Origin: Streptomyces sp. NBC_00162
GTDB taxonomy: Bacteria > Actinomycetota > Actinomycetes > Streptomycetales > Streptomycetaceae
Assembly: GCF_024611995.1 (NCBI RefSeq)
Contig: NZ_CP102509.1
Location: 4,030,001-4,094,000, forward strand
DNA: 64,000 nt
Direction: 5' to 3'
Shown here in pieces: positions 1 to 7,920 of this stretch. The notes under the pieces were generated by a model. The model worked only from the letters and a program-made list of their open reading frames with translations. It ran no database searches and was not told the origin of the DNA. The first letter of the stretch is position 1. Each line of letters starts with the position of its first letter. Both the position numbers and the translations under genes were made by a program.

Positions 1-2
1 AC

Positions 3-512
3 AAGGCCGGGCACATCGTCTCGCGGGGCGTGCTGCTGGACGTGGCGCGCGCCAAGGGCCTGGACCGGCTGCCCGGGGGTCACGCGGTGACCCCGGAGGA
101 CCTGGCCGAGGCGGAGGAGTTCGGCGGGGTCACGGTCCGCCCGGGAGACATCGTCCTGGTCCGCACGGGCCAGATCCAGGTCTACCTGGCGGGCGACAAG
201 CACGGCTACGGCTTCCCCTCCCCGGGGCTGTCCGTCCGCACCCCGGAGTGGTTCCACGCCCGGGACGTGGCGGCGGTCGCGAACGACACGCTCACGTTCG
301 AGATCTTCCCGCCGGAGATAGAGAATCTGTGGTTGCCGGTGCACGCCCTCGACCTGGTCGAGATGGGCATGCACCAGGGCCAGAACTGGAATCTCGAAAA
401 GTTGTCCACAGCCTGTGCAGAAGATAACCGGTACGCCTTCCTCCTCTCCGCCATGCCGGAACCGTTCGTCGGCGGCACGGGCACCCCGGTGGCTCCCGTG
501 GCCATCCTCTGA
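3..512 (+). CDS. Cyclase family protein, 5' end outside window
   Basis: The reading frame is open from the window edge, so the N-terminus is missing; residues encoded before the GTG at 30 (KAGHIVSRG) fit the family, so that GTG is not the real start. About 168 residues remain. The pattern 'SRGVLLDVARAKG ... RPGDIVLVRTG ... WFHARDVAAVANDT ... HALDLVEMGMHQGQNWNLE' is typical of the cyclase/kynurenine-formamidase-like fold, metal-dependent hydrolases acting on amides or cyclic substrates. The HxGTHxDxP metal motif of the family would lie upstream and cannot be checked. Substrate unknown. The stop is 2 bp from the convergent stop of the next gene. Confidence 0.82.
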   Translation, partial: KAGHIVSRGVLLDVARAKGLDRLPGGHAVTPEDLAEAEEFGGVTVRPGDIVLVRTGQIQVYLAGDKHGYGFPSPGLSVRTPEWFHARDVAAVANDTLTFEIFPPEIENLWLPVHALDLVEMGMHQGQNWNLEKLSTACAEDNRYAFLLSAMPEPFVGGTGTPVAPVAIL

Positions 513-514
513 GG

Positions 515-1510
515 TCAGGAGGCTGCGACGGCGCGTCGGGCGCCGACGACGATCCGTACCGTCGCCGCGGCGGTGAGCAGGAGCACCGCGCCGAAGGCCG
601 TGAGGGTCGCGGTGTCCGGGTGGATCAGGGACTGGCCGCGGGCGGCCTGCCAGGTGACGACCGCGACCAGGCCGCCGTAGCCGAGCGCGATGCTGCCCAC
701 CAGGCGGGCGCGGGCCCGCTCGTCCCGCAGCCAGGCGTGCCGGGCGGAGAGGGCGGTCAGTGCGACGGTGAGCAGGAGCAGGACCTGGATGCCGTGCAGG
801 GCGAAGAAGTGCGGGACCCGGAAGTCGCCCCCGGTCGCGCTCCAGTTGGTGAGGAACATGCCGTGCCCGTCGGGGTCGCCGATGCCGTGGCCCTGGTACA
901 TCGGGACGTCGGCGCCGTTGGCGTCGGTGACGGTACGGGGGTGCGTGGCGGTCACCATCCAGTAGATCGGGATGAGCATGCCGGCGGTGGCGAGGCCGAG
1001 CCCGGCCCGGATCGCCCGGTTCAGGTCCGGTCCGCCCGTGCGCTGGACCAACACCGCTGTCGCGACGATCAGTTGCGCGATGGTGATGACCAGGACGCCG
1101 AAGGTGAGGACCGGTACGAGGGCCAGGGCGACCGGGTCGCTCTGGTCGGCGTTGAAGTGGCTGAAGGTGCCGCGTGCCGCCTGCAGGGTGATGGCGCCGA
1201 CCTCGGCGGCCACGGCCAGCGCGAAGACGGTACCGACCCACCGGGCGAGGCGCCTTCCCTTGTTCAGCTTGGTCAGCAGCCAGGCCAGCGTGCCGGTGTA
1301 GAGGGCGAAGGCGAAGCCGAACTTCATCGGCTTGACCCATACCGACTCGCCCAGCAGGGTCCGGCTGTCCACGGCCGTTCCGACGGCGCAGAGGAGCATG
1401 AGGCCCGTCATGAGGGCCGCGCAGATCAGCAGCGGGCGGTGGCACGTGCGCCAGGCGGTGCGCCAGGCGGTCCCCCGGGGGGAGTTGGCGGGTTCGAGCA
1501 GCGATGTCAT
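515..1510 (-). CDS. Polytopic membrane protein, function unknown
   Basis: 331 residues from an ATG at 1510; the frame stays open further upstream but that part is low-complexity Arg/Gly/Pro and non-coding in character. I count about seven to eight hydrophobic segments (for example LLICAALMTGLMLLC, TGTLAWLLTKL, LALVPVLTFGVLVITIAQLI, GIQVLLLLTVALTAL, TAFGAVLLLTAAATV). A soluble stretch around residues 190-235 is rich in His, Asp and Gly (MYQGHGIGDPDGHGMF) and probably faces outside. No transporter or enzyme signature is recognised. Such proteins are commonly annotated as hypothetical membrane proteins in Streptomyces. It is convergent with the cyclase gene and lies downstream of the metallo-hydrolase gene on the same strand. 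Confidence 0.8.
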   Translation of the reverse strand: MTSLLEPANSPRGTAWRTAWRTCHRPLLICAALMTGLMLLCAVGTAVDSRTLLGESVWVKPMKFGFAFALYTGTLAWLLTKLNKGRRLARWVGTVFALAVAAEVGAITLQAARGTFSHFNADQSDPVALALVPVLTFGVLVITIAQLIVATAVLVQRTGGPDLNRAIRAGLGLATAGMLIPIYWMVTATHPRTVTDANGADVPMYQGHGIGDPDGHGMFLTNWSATGGDFRVPHFFALHGIQVLLLLTVALTALSARHAWLRDERARARLVGSIALGYGGLVAVVTWQAARGQSLIHPDTATLTAFGAVLLLTAAATVRIVVGARRAVAAS

Positions 1511-1632
1511 GGGAGTCCCCTTGCGACGGTCGGCACGGCCAGGGCGGTCGGCATGGCCGGTGCGGTCGGCGCAGCCAGGGCGGTCGGCGCGGCCGGCGTG
1601 TGCGGTTGAGTGAGGCGGTCCGCGCCGGCCCG

Positions 1633-2226
1633 CTACAGCGGCGCCTCGTCCCCCGCCGGGAACGGCCCGCCGTGACCCGGGACGATCACGTCGGATGCCT
1701 CCAGGACACGAAGGCGCGAGGTGCGCAGGACGTCCCGGTCCGGAGCCACCGGGTCCTCGGCCGGACCGTCCGGGCGCCACCAGAGGTCGCCTGCGAAGGC
1801 GATCACGCCGTCGGCGGTGCCGGCGAGGAGGGTGATGTCCTCGGGGCTGTGCCCCGGGGTGCGGATCAGGCGCAGGGAGTCGGTGAGTTCATGGCCCTCG
1901 GCGTCCCGGTCGGTCCACTGGTCGTTGCGGTACTCCGCCTTGTGGTCGTGGACCCATGCCTGGGGGAACAGGCCCACGTTCATGGTGTTGTCGGGGTGGT
2001 GGTGGCTGAGCACGACGTCGGTGATGTCGTCCGGCCCCAGGCCCAGTTCCGCGAGCGGGCCGAGGATGCGGTCGCGGTGGGCCACCATGCCGGGGTCCAC
2101 GATCACGTGCCGGTCGCCGTCGGTGACGTACGAGACGGTGGCCGCGACCCCGGGGCCGGTGGAGGTGGTGTAGCCGGTGGTCAGGACGGTGTACACGGCG
2201 CTGCGGCCGAGGGGCTGGTTCGTCAT
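1633..2226 (-). CDS. MBL-fold metallo-hydrolase
   Basis: 197 residues, starting at ATG 2226. The metallo-beta-lactamase fold is shown by the zinc motif SHHHPDN near residue 75 (HxHxD with a final Asn in place of the usual His), followed by TPGHSPED (metal His), FAGDLWW (bridging Asp) and VPGHGGPF near the C-terminus. The short length and layout resemble the MBLAC1-like subgroup of small cytosolic hydrolases; the substrate cannot be named. The next gene on this strand (stop at 515) is about 120 bp downstream, so co-transcription is possible. It is divergent from the EACC1-caspase operon with 188 bp between starts. Confidence 0.88.
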   Translation of the reverse strand: MTNQPLGRSAVYTVLTTGYTTSTGPGVAATVSYVTDGDRHVIVDPGMVAHRDRILGPLAELGLGPDDITDVVLSHHHPDNTMNVGLFPQAWVHDHKAEYRNDQWTDRDAEGHELTDSLRLIRTPGHSPEDITLLAGTADGVIAFAGDLWWRPDGPAEDPVAPDRDVLRTSRLRVLEASDVIVPGHGGPFPAGDEAPL

Positions 2227-2414
2227 GGCTCAAGCCTCGCGCCCCGGCCGACTGTTCACGAGTGGCTCTTCTGCCCATGATCGCGGGTTTCGTGCCACAC
2301 CGCGTGCCGCGCGGTCATCGGGCGGCGGCGGGGCCGGTCGGCGGAGCAGGATTGTGAGCCAGTCGGCCGGGGCATGTCCCTCCCGTCGAGCGACGACGGG
2401 CATGGGGGGACATC

Positions 2415-2807
2415 ATGCGGATACGCGTCTCAATGGCACAGGGCGAAGATTCCGACGAGATCAAGTCGCTGTACAGGTGGCTGTCCAAGGACCCGGACGT
2501 CACCGATGCGGCGGAGCTGTCGCTGGTGGGGGACACGGCGGAGCCGGGGTCCATGGGCTGGGACATGGACACCATCAACGTGGTGGTGTCGAACTCCCTG
2601 GCCGGGCTGAACGCCGTGATCGCCGCCATCACCCTGTGGCGGCACACCCGCACCACCGGCACCACCGGGTCCCGCGCTGTTCGCGTCGACACGGAGGACG
2701 CATCGGTCGTACTCGCCGACGACAGCGGGGAGAGCCCCGAAGAGCTCGCGGCGCGGCTCGATCCGACCGGCCGCGACAACTCCGGCGGAGACCCCCGGGG
2801 CCGTTGA
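2415..2807 (+). CDS. EACC1-like protein (effector-associated constant component)
   Basis: 130 residues. The N-terminal pattern (a strand, then LYRWLSKDPDV, a GSMGWDMDTI segment and the hydrophobic helix LAGLNAVIAAITLW) is what I recognise as EACC1, a small protein encoded directly before effector proteases and other effectors in multicellular bacteria, described in comparative-genomic work on NTP-dependent conflict systems. The C-terminal third is acidic and probably soluble. A G-rich ribosome site (2404-2410) precedes the ATG. Its stop codon overlaps the caspase start by one base (TGATG), implying translational coupling and a shared role. How EACC1 acts is not established; control or delivery of the effector is the usual inference. 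Confidence 0.78.
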   Translation: MRIRVSMAQGEDSDEIKSLYRWLSKDPDVTDAAELSLVGDTAEPGSMGWDMDTINVVVSNSLAGLNAVIAAITLWRHTRTTGTTGSRAVRVDTEDASVVLADDSGESPEELAARLDPTGRDNSGGDPRGR

Positions 2808-4108
2808 TGGCGGAGATCAGACTGGCCGACCCGTCCGCCTCGCGTGCGGTGCTCGCCGGAATCTGGGACTACGAGCACATGGAACCGCTCCCGGCGGTCG
2901 CCCGCAACGTGACCGGCCTGGCCGACACCCTGGCAGACCCCCGCATCTGGGGTCTGCCTCGGCAGAACATCAGCATCGTCCAACCAGGAGACGTGCGGGA
3001 CGGGTTCATCCGCACCATCACGAAGGCCGCCGAGGAGGCCACCGACACGCTCCTGGTGTACTTCGCCGGCCACGGGATCAACGACGACTTCTCCGACGAG
3101 CTGTACCTCGGCCTGCCCGGCACCCGTGAGAACGAACTGGACACCGCCCTGCGCTACGAGTTCATCAGCCGACGGCTGCGACCCGGCGCCGCCAAGGCCA
3201 AGCACGTCGTCGTCATCCTCGACTGCTGTTTCAGCGGCCTGGCGGTGAAGGCCGGGATGTCGGCGGGGCAGCGTCTGGCCGATCTGGCCGCGATCTCCAG
3301 CAGGGCCGTGTTCACCGCGTCCGCCGAGACGAAGCGGGCCATGGCCCCCATCGGCGCCGCGTACACCGCGTTCACGGGTGTGCTCCTCGACCTCCTCGAC
3401 CATGGCATTCCGGGGGAACCCGAGCTGCTCACCATGCAGACCCTGCATGTCCACGCACACACCCTCCTCAGGAACCAGCGACCCGAGCTGGGCTCCCGCG
3501 GCGGGGGCGGTCTCGTCTGCATCGCGAAGAACACGCAGCCCGCCACGACAGCACCGGCATCGCGCACCCCGGTCGTCGTGATTCCGGCGCAGCCGCCGGA
3601 ACTGCCCTCCCGGATGCCCGCGCTGATCAGGCAACTGCTGCTCGGCCGCCACGGGCGCATCAAAGGACTGACGGTGGTCGGGCCCGGTCTGCCGACCCCC
3701 GCCTGGCTCACCAAGGAGCGCCCCTGGTTCGGGCTGGCGAAGGACGAGGAACTGATCGGGGTCTGGCGGTGGCCCGCCAAGCCGCTGTTCTTCCCCCGGC
3801 GCGGCTGCCGCCTGCTGTTCACCAGCCGCGGGGTGCGCATCCAGCAGGACAGCTCCCGGATGATGTTCCCGTACACCAACTTCAAGGACACGTACTTCAG
3901 TTCCTCGTCCTCGGTTCAGCCCAGCTACTCGATGGAAATGGGCGACGTCTACTACGCACAGATGTCGATCCGCGACGCGAGCCAGTCGTGGCACTCACCC
4001 GATCTCGGTGCCGCCAGTGCGGTCGTGCACGGCCTGGCCGCCGCCCTTGAGGAGATCAAGGCGATCGCCACTGGATCGGCCACCAGAACCACCACCGGCA
4101 ACGGCTGA
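2807..4108 (+). CDS. Caspase-like peptidase (C14 fold) with C-terminal extension
   Basis: 433 residues. Residues 10-240 form a caspase fold: LLVYFAGHG carries the catalytic His (H89) and VVVILDCCFSG the catalytic Cys (C141, following C140). A Pro/Ala linker at about 255-275 leads to a C-terminal region of about 150 residues beginning PSRMPALIRQLLLGRHG, with no domain I can name; it may be the sensor or regulatory part. No signal peptide, so probably cytosolic. The start is fixed by the one-base overlap with the upstream EACC1-like gene. By family knowledge these are cysteine proteases in programmed cell death or anti-invader responses; that role here is inferred from the EACC1 partner. Confidence 0.88.
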   Translation: MAEIRLADPSASRAVLAGIWDYEHMEPLPAVARNVTGLADTLADPRIWGLPRQNISIVQPGDVRDGFIRTITKAAEEATDTLLVYFAGHGINDDFSDELYLGLPGTRENELDTALRYEFISRRLRPGAAKAKHVVVILDCCFSGLAVKAGMSAGQRLADLAAISSRAVFTASAETKRAMAPIGAAYTAFTGVLLDLLDHGIPGEPELLTMQTLHVHAHTLLRNQRPELGSRGGGGLVCIAKNTQPATTAPASRTPVVVIPAQPPELPSRMPALIRQLLLGRHGRIKGLTVVGPGLPTPAWLTKERPWFGLAKDEELIGVWRWPAKPLFFPRRGCRLLFTSRGVRIQQDSSRMMFPYTNFKDTYFSSSSSVQPSYSMEMGDVYYAQMSIRDASQSWHSPDLGAASAVVHGLAAALEEIKAIATGSATRTTTGNG

Positions 4109-4251
4109 ACGGGCGGCCGCGGGACGGCCCCGGCCGGGCCGCGCCCCACGGTCATTCGGGCCTCCGCACCGTGGAACCATGAGGTGTCCATGACGCGTCA
4201 CCGTTCGCGCGTCACATCCCCGGACACACCACCCTCACCACAGGAGGACCC

Positions 4252-4968
4252 ATGGCCAACCCCTACGCGGTAGCGCCACCGCCCCCGCCCCAGCCCCCCA
4301 GGCGCCGGTCGAACGGAGGCATCGCCGGCTTCATTGCCGTCGCCCTGGTCATCGCCGGCATCTACGGCGCCTCCCATTGGCTCGGCAAGGACGACGGCAA
4401 GCCCAAGGGGTCCGCCTCCGCGACGACGTCCCCGTCCGCCAAGCCCTCGCCCAATCCCTCGGACTCCGGGAACCCCGAGTCCTCCTCCGACACGTCGAGT
4501 TCGTGGAAGGTCGGCGACTGCGGCGGCCCCGACCCGGACAACAAGCCCGACGGCTACCGGCCGCAGAAGTGCACCGCCACCGGCGCCTCCTTCAAGGCGA
4601 TCGACATCAAGGACGCGAGCATCCTCCCCGGCTCGATCCAGTGCCCGCCCGGCACCGACCTCATGATCGAGGTGAGCATCTCCTACGGCAGCAGCAAGAA
4701 GGGCGGCATCCCCACCAACACCGTCTGCGGCCGGAACCTGTCCAACGACCACCCCGGTGACCCGGGCGCGGGCGGCGGCCAGCTGGTGAAGGGCGACTGC
4801 GTGACGGACCAGGCCCAGGAAGTCCCCTGCGCGGGCGGCGGTTCGGGCACGTACAAGGTGCTCGGCCTGGTCAAGACGAAGAGCGAGTGCCCGTCGGGCA
4901 CCAGCGAGCCCATGGAACTGACCATGTCGGTAGGCCGCCCCTACGACGTGATCTGCGCCGACGCATAA
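4252..4968 (+). CDS. LppU/SCO3897-like membrane-anchored protein
   Basis: 238 residues, start chosen at ATG 4252 with AGGAGG at 4243-4248. Architecture: Pro-rich cytoplasmic tail (1-23), one transmembrane helix (GIAGFIAVALVIAGIYGASHW), a Ser/Pro/Thr-rich linker, then an extracellular part with two similar halves. The first opens WKVGDCGGPD, the second QLVKGDCVTDQ; several paired cysteines (KCTATGA, IQCPPGT, VCGRN, PCAGG, ECPSG, VICADA) suggest disulfides. This fits the LppU-like family of actinobacterial cell-surface proteins of unknown role. It follows the caspase gene by 143 bp on the same strand and is closed by a strong terminator. Confidence 0.75.
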   Translation: MANPYAVAPPPPPQPPRRRSNGGIAGFIAVALVIAGIYGASHWLGKDDGKPKGSASATTSPSAKPSPNPSDSGNPESSSDTSSSWKVGDCGGPDPDNKPDGYRPQKCTATGASFKAIDIKDASILPGSIQCPPGTDLMIEVSISYGSSKKGGIPTNTVCGRNLSNDHPGDPGAGGGQLVKGDCVTDQAQEVPCAGGGSGTYKVLGLVKTKSECPSGTSEPMELTMSVGRPYDVICADA

Positions 4969-4990
4969 AGGCTCCCCGAGGGTCAAAAAT

Positions 4991-5020
4991 GGGGGCCGCT
5001 TGACGCGGCCCCCTTTGTTT
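4991..5020 (+). terminator. Rho-independent terminator after the LppU-like gene
   Basis: Perfect 9-bp stem GGGGGCCGC / GCGGCCCCC (4991-4999 with 5005-5013), 5-nt loop, followed by TTTGTTTT. It also lies just past the convergent gene that stops at 5033, but the T-tract serves the plus strand. Confidence 0.9.
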
Positions 5021-5032
5021 TCTCCTCTCGGC

Positions 5033-5365
5033 TCAGCCGAGTAGTGCCCTGACGGCATTGATCACGGGAACTCCGGCTTCTCCGACCAGCGTCGCGATTC
5101 CGGAGAACGTTCCGAGCAGTCTCCTGAAACGGTCTTCGGGGGGATTCGAATTGAGCTCCTCGATTGCCGCGTCCACCTCCGCCCGGTCGCCTTCACCCAG
5201 GTGCTGTCGCATCGCCCGGACTTCCGCGAGAAGGGTCTCGATGGCCGATTCCCCGGCTTCCGGGCCGCCTGCTCGCTTTCCGCCGGCCACGATGTCACCG
5301 GAGCCGGTGTGCTCCGCCTTGCCGATGCTCCCGGCCCCGTACTGCGTGTAGCTGTCGCCGCTCAT
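5033..5365 (-). CDS. Small soluble protein sharing a Gly-rich motif with its upstream partner
   Basis: 110 residues; start ATG 5365 is fixed by a one-base overlap (TGATG) with the stop of the upstream membrane-protein gene. Residues 8-25 read QYGAGSIGKAEHTGSGDI, nearly identical to the last 21 residues of the partner. Residues 35-75 are a predicted acidic amphipathic helix (IETLLAEVRAMRQHLGEGDRAEVDAAIEEL), and the C-terminus (FRRLLGTFSGIATLVGEAGVPVINAVRALL) looks like a hydrophobic or amphipathic helix that could contact a membrane. No known enzyme motif. The shared motif at the C-end of one protein and N-end of the next suggests motif-motif pairing, as in amyloid-type signalling pairs; that is inference. 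Confidence 0.75.
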   Translation of the reverse strand: MSGDSYTQYGAGSIGKAEHTGSGDIVAGGKRAGGPEAGESAIETLLAEVRAMRQHLGEGDRAEVDAAIEELNSNPPEDRFRRLLGTFSGIATLVGEAGVPVINAVRALLG

Positions 5366-5430
5366 CAGCGGGTCCCGATGTTGCCGGAGCCGCTGTGCTG
5401 GGCCTTGCCGATGCTCCCGGCCCCGTACTG
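5316..5430. repeat. Direct repeat of 29 bp encoding the shared Gly-rich motif
   Basis: The 29 bp at 5316-5344 and 5402-5430 are identical, and weaker identity runs about 16 bp further left of each copy (86-bp period). On the minus strand they encode QYGAGSIGKA in the 3' end of one gene and the 5' end of the next. The identity at DNA level points to recent duplication or ongoing homogenisation. Confidence 0.9.
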
Positions 5431-5880
5431 CTCGATGTGGTCGCCCATGACGGCGTGCCGCACGTTGTAGACCACCTGGGCGGTGTCCGGGCGGCCGATC
5501 GCCTTGGTGATCTCCATGACGAGGGCCTGGATCTCGCTGTGCTCCGTGGACCACACGGCGTCGCGCTGCGTGCCGGAGGTGTTGAGGACCAGGCCGTACA
5601 GCGGCGGCTTGCCGATGAGCGCGACGAGCCGCCAGATCAGCAGACCCAGCACGGCGACCAGCAGGATCACTCCGACTTCGCCGACCGCGGCCGCCACGAT
5701 CCCGCCGATGACGAGAGTGATGAGAGCGCGGGCGATGAACTTTCTCCAGGCCGCACCCTTGTCGACTTCCAGCATGCGCTGCCCGACGTGGGAAATGTTG
5801 CGCAATGGATAGGCCTCACCGTTGACCCACAGCACACCTTCCTGCACTCGGACTTCGACGGTCGATTGGCTAGGCGCCAT
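5365..5880 (-). CDS. DUF6232-like membrane protein with C-terminal Gly-rich motif
   Basis: 171 residues from ATG 5880. The N-terminal part (VEVRVQEGVLWVNGEAYPLRNISHV) and the following pair of hydrophobic segments (FIARALITLVIGGIVAAAVG and VGVILLVAVLGLLIWRLVAL) fit the DUF6232 family as I remember it: a small beta-rich N-terminus, a two-helix membrane hairpin, then a soluble domain (LYGLVLNTSGTQRDAVWSTEHSEIQALVMEITKAIG). The last 21 residues carry QYGAGSIGKAQHSGSGNI, repeated at the start of the next protein. The gene overlaps the next by one base. The pair is convergent with the LppU-like gene beside the caspase operon, so a functional link is possible but not shown. Confidence 0.78.
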   Translation of the reverse strand: MAPSQSTVEVRVQEGVLWVNGEAYPLRNISHVGQRMLEVDKGAAWRKFIARALITLVIGGIVAAAVGEVGVILLVAVLGLLIWRLVALIGKPPLYGLVLNTSGTQRDAVWSTEHSEIQALVMEITKAIGRPDTAQVVYNVRHAVMGDHIEQYGAGSIGKAQHSGSGNIGTR

Positions 5881-6185
5881 GTCCCGCCCCCTTGCCTGAT
5901 TCCGGTGTTGTCGGCACGAAGTGTAGGGCGAGCTCGATCGACCAAGTAGGGATTGGACAACTTCGACTTAGTGATGATCGATTACTCATTCCGCTTGACA
6001 CTCGCGCCGCTGAATTCGAGGGCGTGAGGACCTGCGGGTGGCGGCGGTGCGCATGCACGCCCCGAGCGCGGCACGGCAGCCGCCACCCCGCGACCCGCAC
6101 TCGTCAAGGCCTGCCCTTGGCGTCCCCTCGCGTCGAATCGCTCCACACCAGGGTGATCAAGATGTGACGGATCGTCAACACCTCG
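5881..6185. other. Intergenic region, 305 bp
   Basis: Lies upstream of the minus-strand DUF6232-like pair and downstream of the RsbW-like gene. It must hold the promoter of the pair; it is locally AT-richer at 5935-6010, but I find no convincing -35/-10 pair, terminator or further gene. Confidence 0.5.
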
Positions 6186-6647
6186 TTAGAGGTACACGCG
6201 CGGTTCCCGCCCGGGAGTGTGAATTTCCGAGGGGCCGCCGGAGGCCGCGTCCGCGGACTTCTCCGCGCGGTCGATCTCGCACCAGATCCGCTTGCCCGCA
6301 CCCTCGCGCTGCCAGCCCCAGCGGTCCGCCAGGCCGTCCACCAGCTCCAGGCCGCGCCCGCCGGTGTCGTCACCCGCCGCCTGCCGGCGGTCCGGCGCCC
6401 GGTCGCTCGCGTCCGCGACCTCGACCCGCACCCCGGGCCCCCCGAACAGCATCCGCAGCACGGCCGGACAGCCCGTGTGCACGACCGCGTTCGTGACCAG
6501 CTCGGAGATCAGCAGGATCAGCGTCTCGGCGAGCGGTTCGTCATCCCCTATGCCCGACCCCGCCAGCCGCGACCGGGCCCACCGGCGCGCCCGGCCGACC
6601 TCGGCGGGGTCCGGTCCTACCTCCAGCTGAACCTGAAGCACCTGCAC
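6186..6647 (-). CDS. RsbW-like ATP-binding protein (HATPase_c_2)
   Basis: 153 residues from a GTG at 6647 (protein begins VQVLQVQLEVG). GHKL-type ATPase motifs: N-box ELVTNAVVHTG near residue 50, G1-like VEVADASDRAP near 78, and GRGLELVDGLADRWG near 97. This is the single-domain serine kinase/anti-sigma factor fold of which Streptomyces has many copies; typical partners are anti-anti-sigma proteins or SpoIIE-like phosphatases, none of which is adjacent. The C-terminal tail after DRAEKS is disordered. Role: probably control of a sigma factor or a stand-alone regulatory kinase; partner unknown. Confidence 0.88.
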   Translation of the reverse strand: MQVLQVQLEVGPDPAEVGRARRWARSRLAGSGIGDDEPLAETLILLISELVTNAVVHTGCPAVLRMLFGGPGVRVEVADASDRAPDRRQAAGDDTGGRGLELVDGLADRWGWQREGAGKRIWCEIDRAEKSADAASGGPSEIHTPGREPRVYL

Positions 6648-6958
6648 CGCTCACACCATCCGAACCGGCGGACACTTCGCCTCGCGACAGGATGGAATCA
6701 CCCACTGTGATCCCCTTGCGGAGCAGCATGGTTGACATACAGTCACCACAACAAGCGCTTCGGGCATATTCCCGCGCGAAGGAGTGGGCGTGGTGCATAC
6801 TGTGCGACGCCTGCGCCGCTCAACCGCTCGCATTCGTGGGAGCGTACCGGAGCGACCCCCCGACTCCGGTCCGTAACGAGGGGGGCGAAGGACACAAACC
6901 GATATCAACTCTCCGTAATCGGACATGAGTCCCGCGCCTTCCCTCCCGTAACAGACGG
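6648..6958. other. Intergenic region, 311 bp
   Basis: Lies between the start of the RsbW-like gene and the stop of the acyl-CoA dehydrogenase gene, both minus strand. It contains an AT-richer patch around 6725-6790 that probably carries the promoter of the RsbW-like gene. No convincing further gene, hairpin or repeat was seen. Confidence 0.5.
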
Positions 6959-7915
6959 CTACGGCGCCGAACCCAGCAGTTCCGCCGCCAGCAGCTCCTC
7001 CGCCTCCGCCGCCGTACACCACTGCTGCGCCCGCACCCACGCCCGCTTGAGGTGCAGATGGACGTCCGCCTCCCACGTGAAGCCCATCCCGCCGTGCACC
7101 TGGAGGCAGTCCCGGGCATTGCCCACGGCGGCTTCGTCCGCGAGGAGCTTGGCCGCCGCGATCTCCGCGTCTCCCACGGCGCACTCCGCGGTCACCGCCG
7201 CCGTCACCGCCGCCGTCACCGCCGCCGGCACCGCAGCCGTCACGGCCGCCGCGTAGACCGCCGTACGGGCCACCTCCGCCCGCACCAGCATCTGCGCGCA
7301 CAGGTGCTTGACCGCCTGGAACGCCCCGATCGGCTGCCCGAACTGCTCGCGCTCGCCCGCGTACCGCACCGCCAGCTCCACCGTCCGCAGCGCGCTCCCG
7401 ACCTGGAGCGCGGCCGTCAGCAGCGCCCCCTCCGAGCGGTACGCGGAGGAGTCCCCGTACGAGACCACCCGGTGCAGCGGGGTCAGCGGGTCCGCCGAGC
7501 GCACCGGTGAGCCGGCGGGCATCCCGGAAGCGCCCAGGACCGCCTCCGCCTCCCCCAGGTACGCGACCAGACCGTCCCCCAGGTCGAAGGCGGTGACCAC
7601 CGTGGTCCCGGCCGCCGCCCCCGGGACCACCCCGGCCGCCAGGTGCGTGGCCACCAGCGGCCCCGGTACAAGCGCCCGCCCGGCCTCCTCGAAGACGAGC
7701 ACCGCCTCCGGCAGCCCGAGCCCGACCCCGCCGTCGGCCTCGGGCAGCCGCAGCGCGAAGAAGCCCGCCTCGCCCAGCTCCCGCCACAGCCCGCGGTCCA
7801 CCGCGGCACCCGTGTCCACCGACGCCCGCAGGGCCTCGCGCCCGTACCGGCCCGACAGGAGGTCCCGTACGCCGGCCCGCAGGTCCCGCTGATCCTCGGT
7901 CGGCTGGAAGTCCAC
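6959..7915 (-). CDS. Acyl-CoA dehydrogenase, short divergent member
   Basis: 318 residues, starting at a GTG (7915) five bases after the stop of the upstream dehydrogenase gene. The protein begins VDFQPTEDQRDLRAGVRDLL, the usual acyl-CoA dehydrogenase N-terminus, and ends with the C-terminal helical domain (GEREQFGQPIGAFQAVKHLCAQMLVRAEVAR ... CLQVHGGMGFTWEADVHLHLKRAW). It is shorter than the usual ~380 residues because the middle beta-domain is reduced. Such short members often pair with a full-length one as a heteromeric enzyme, which the adjacent gene supports. A stretch of 12-bp repeats (about 7190-7250) encodes an Ala/Val/Thr run inside the C-terminal helical domain. Confidence 0.88.
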   Translation of the reverse strand: MDFQPTEDQRDLRAGVRDLLSGRYGREALRASVDTGAAVDRGLWRELGEAGFFALRLPEADGGVGLGLPEAVLVFEEAGRALVPGPLVATHLAAGVVPGAAAGTTVVTAFDLGDGLVAYLGEAEAVLGASGMPAGSPVRSADPLTPLHRVVSYGDSSAYRSEGALLTAALQVGSALRTVELAVRYAGEREQFGQPIGAFQAVKHLCAQMLVRAEVARTAVYAAAVTAAVPAAVTAAVTAAVTAECAVGDAEIAAAKLLADEAAVGNARDCLQVHGGMGFTWEADVHLHLKRAWVRAQQWCTAAEAEELLAAELLGSAP

Positions 7916-7920
7916 GCCCC

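Noticed and set aside
2177..2806. An earlier in-frame start for the first caspase gene
   Set aside because: The frame is open back to 2177 but the sequence there is Arg/Gly-rich and antisense to nothing conserved; the EACC1-like gene occupies 2415-2807 and the TGATG overlap fixes the start at 2807.
6541..6798. Possible small gene upstream of the RsbW-like ATPase on the minus strand
   Set aside because: It overlaps the ATPase 5' end in another frame and has no ribosome site or conserved pattern.
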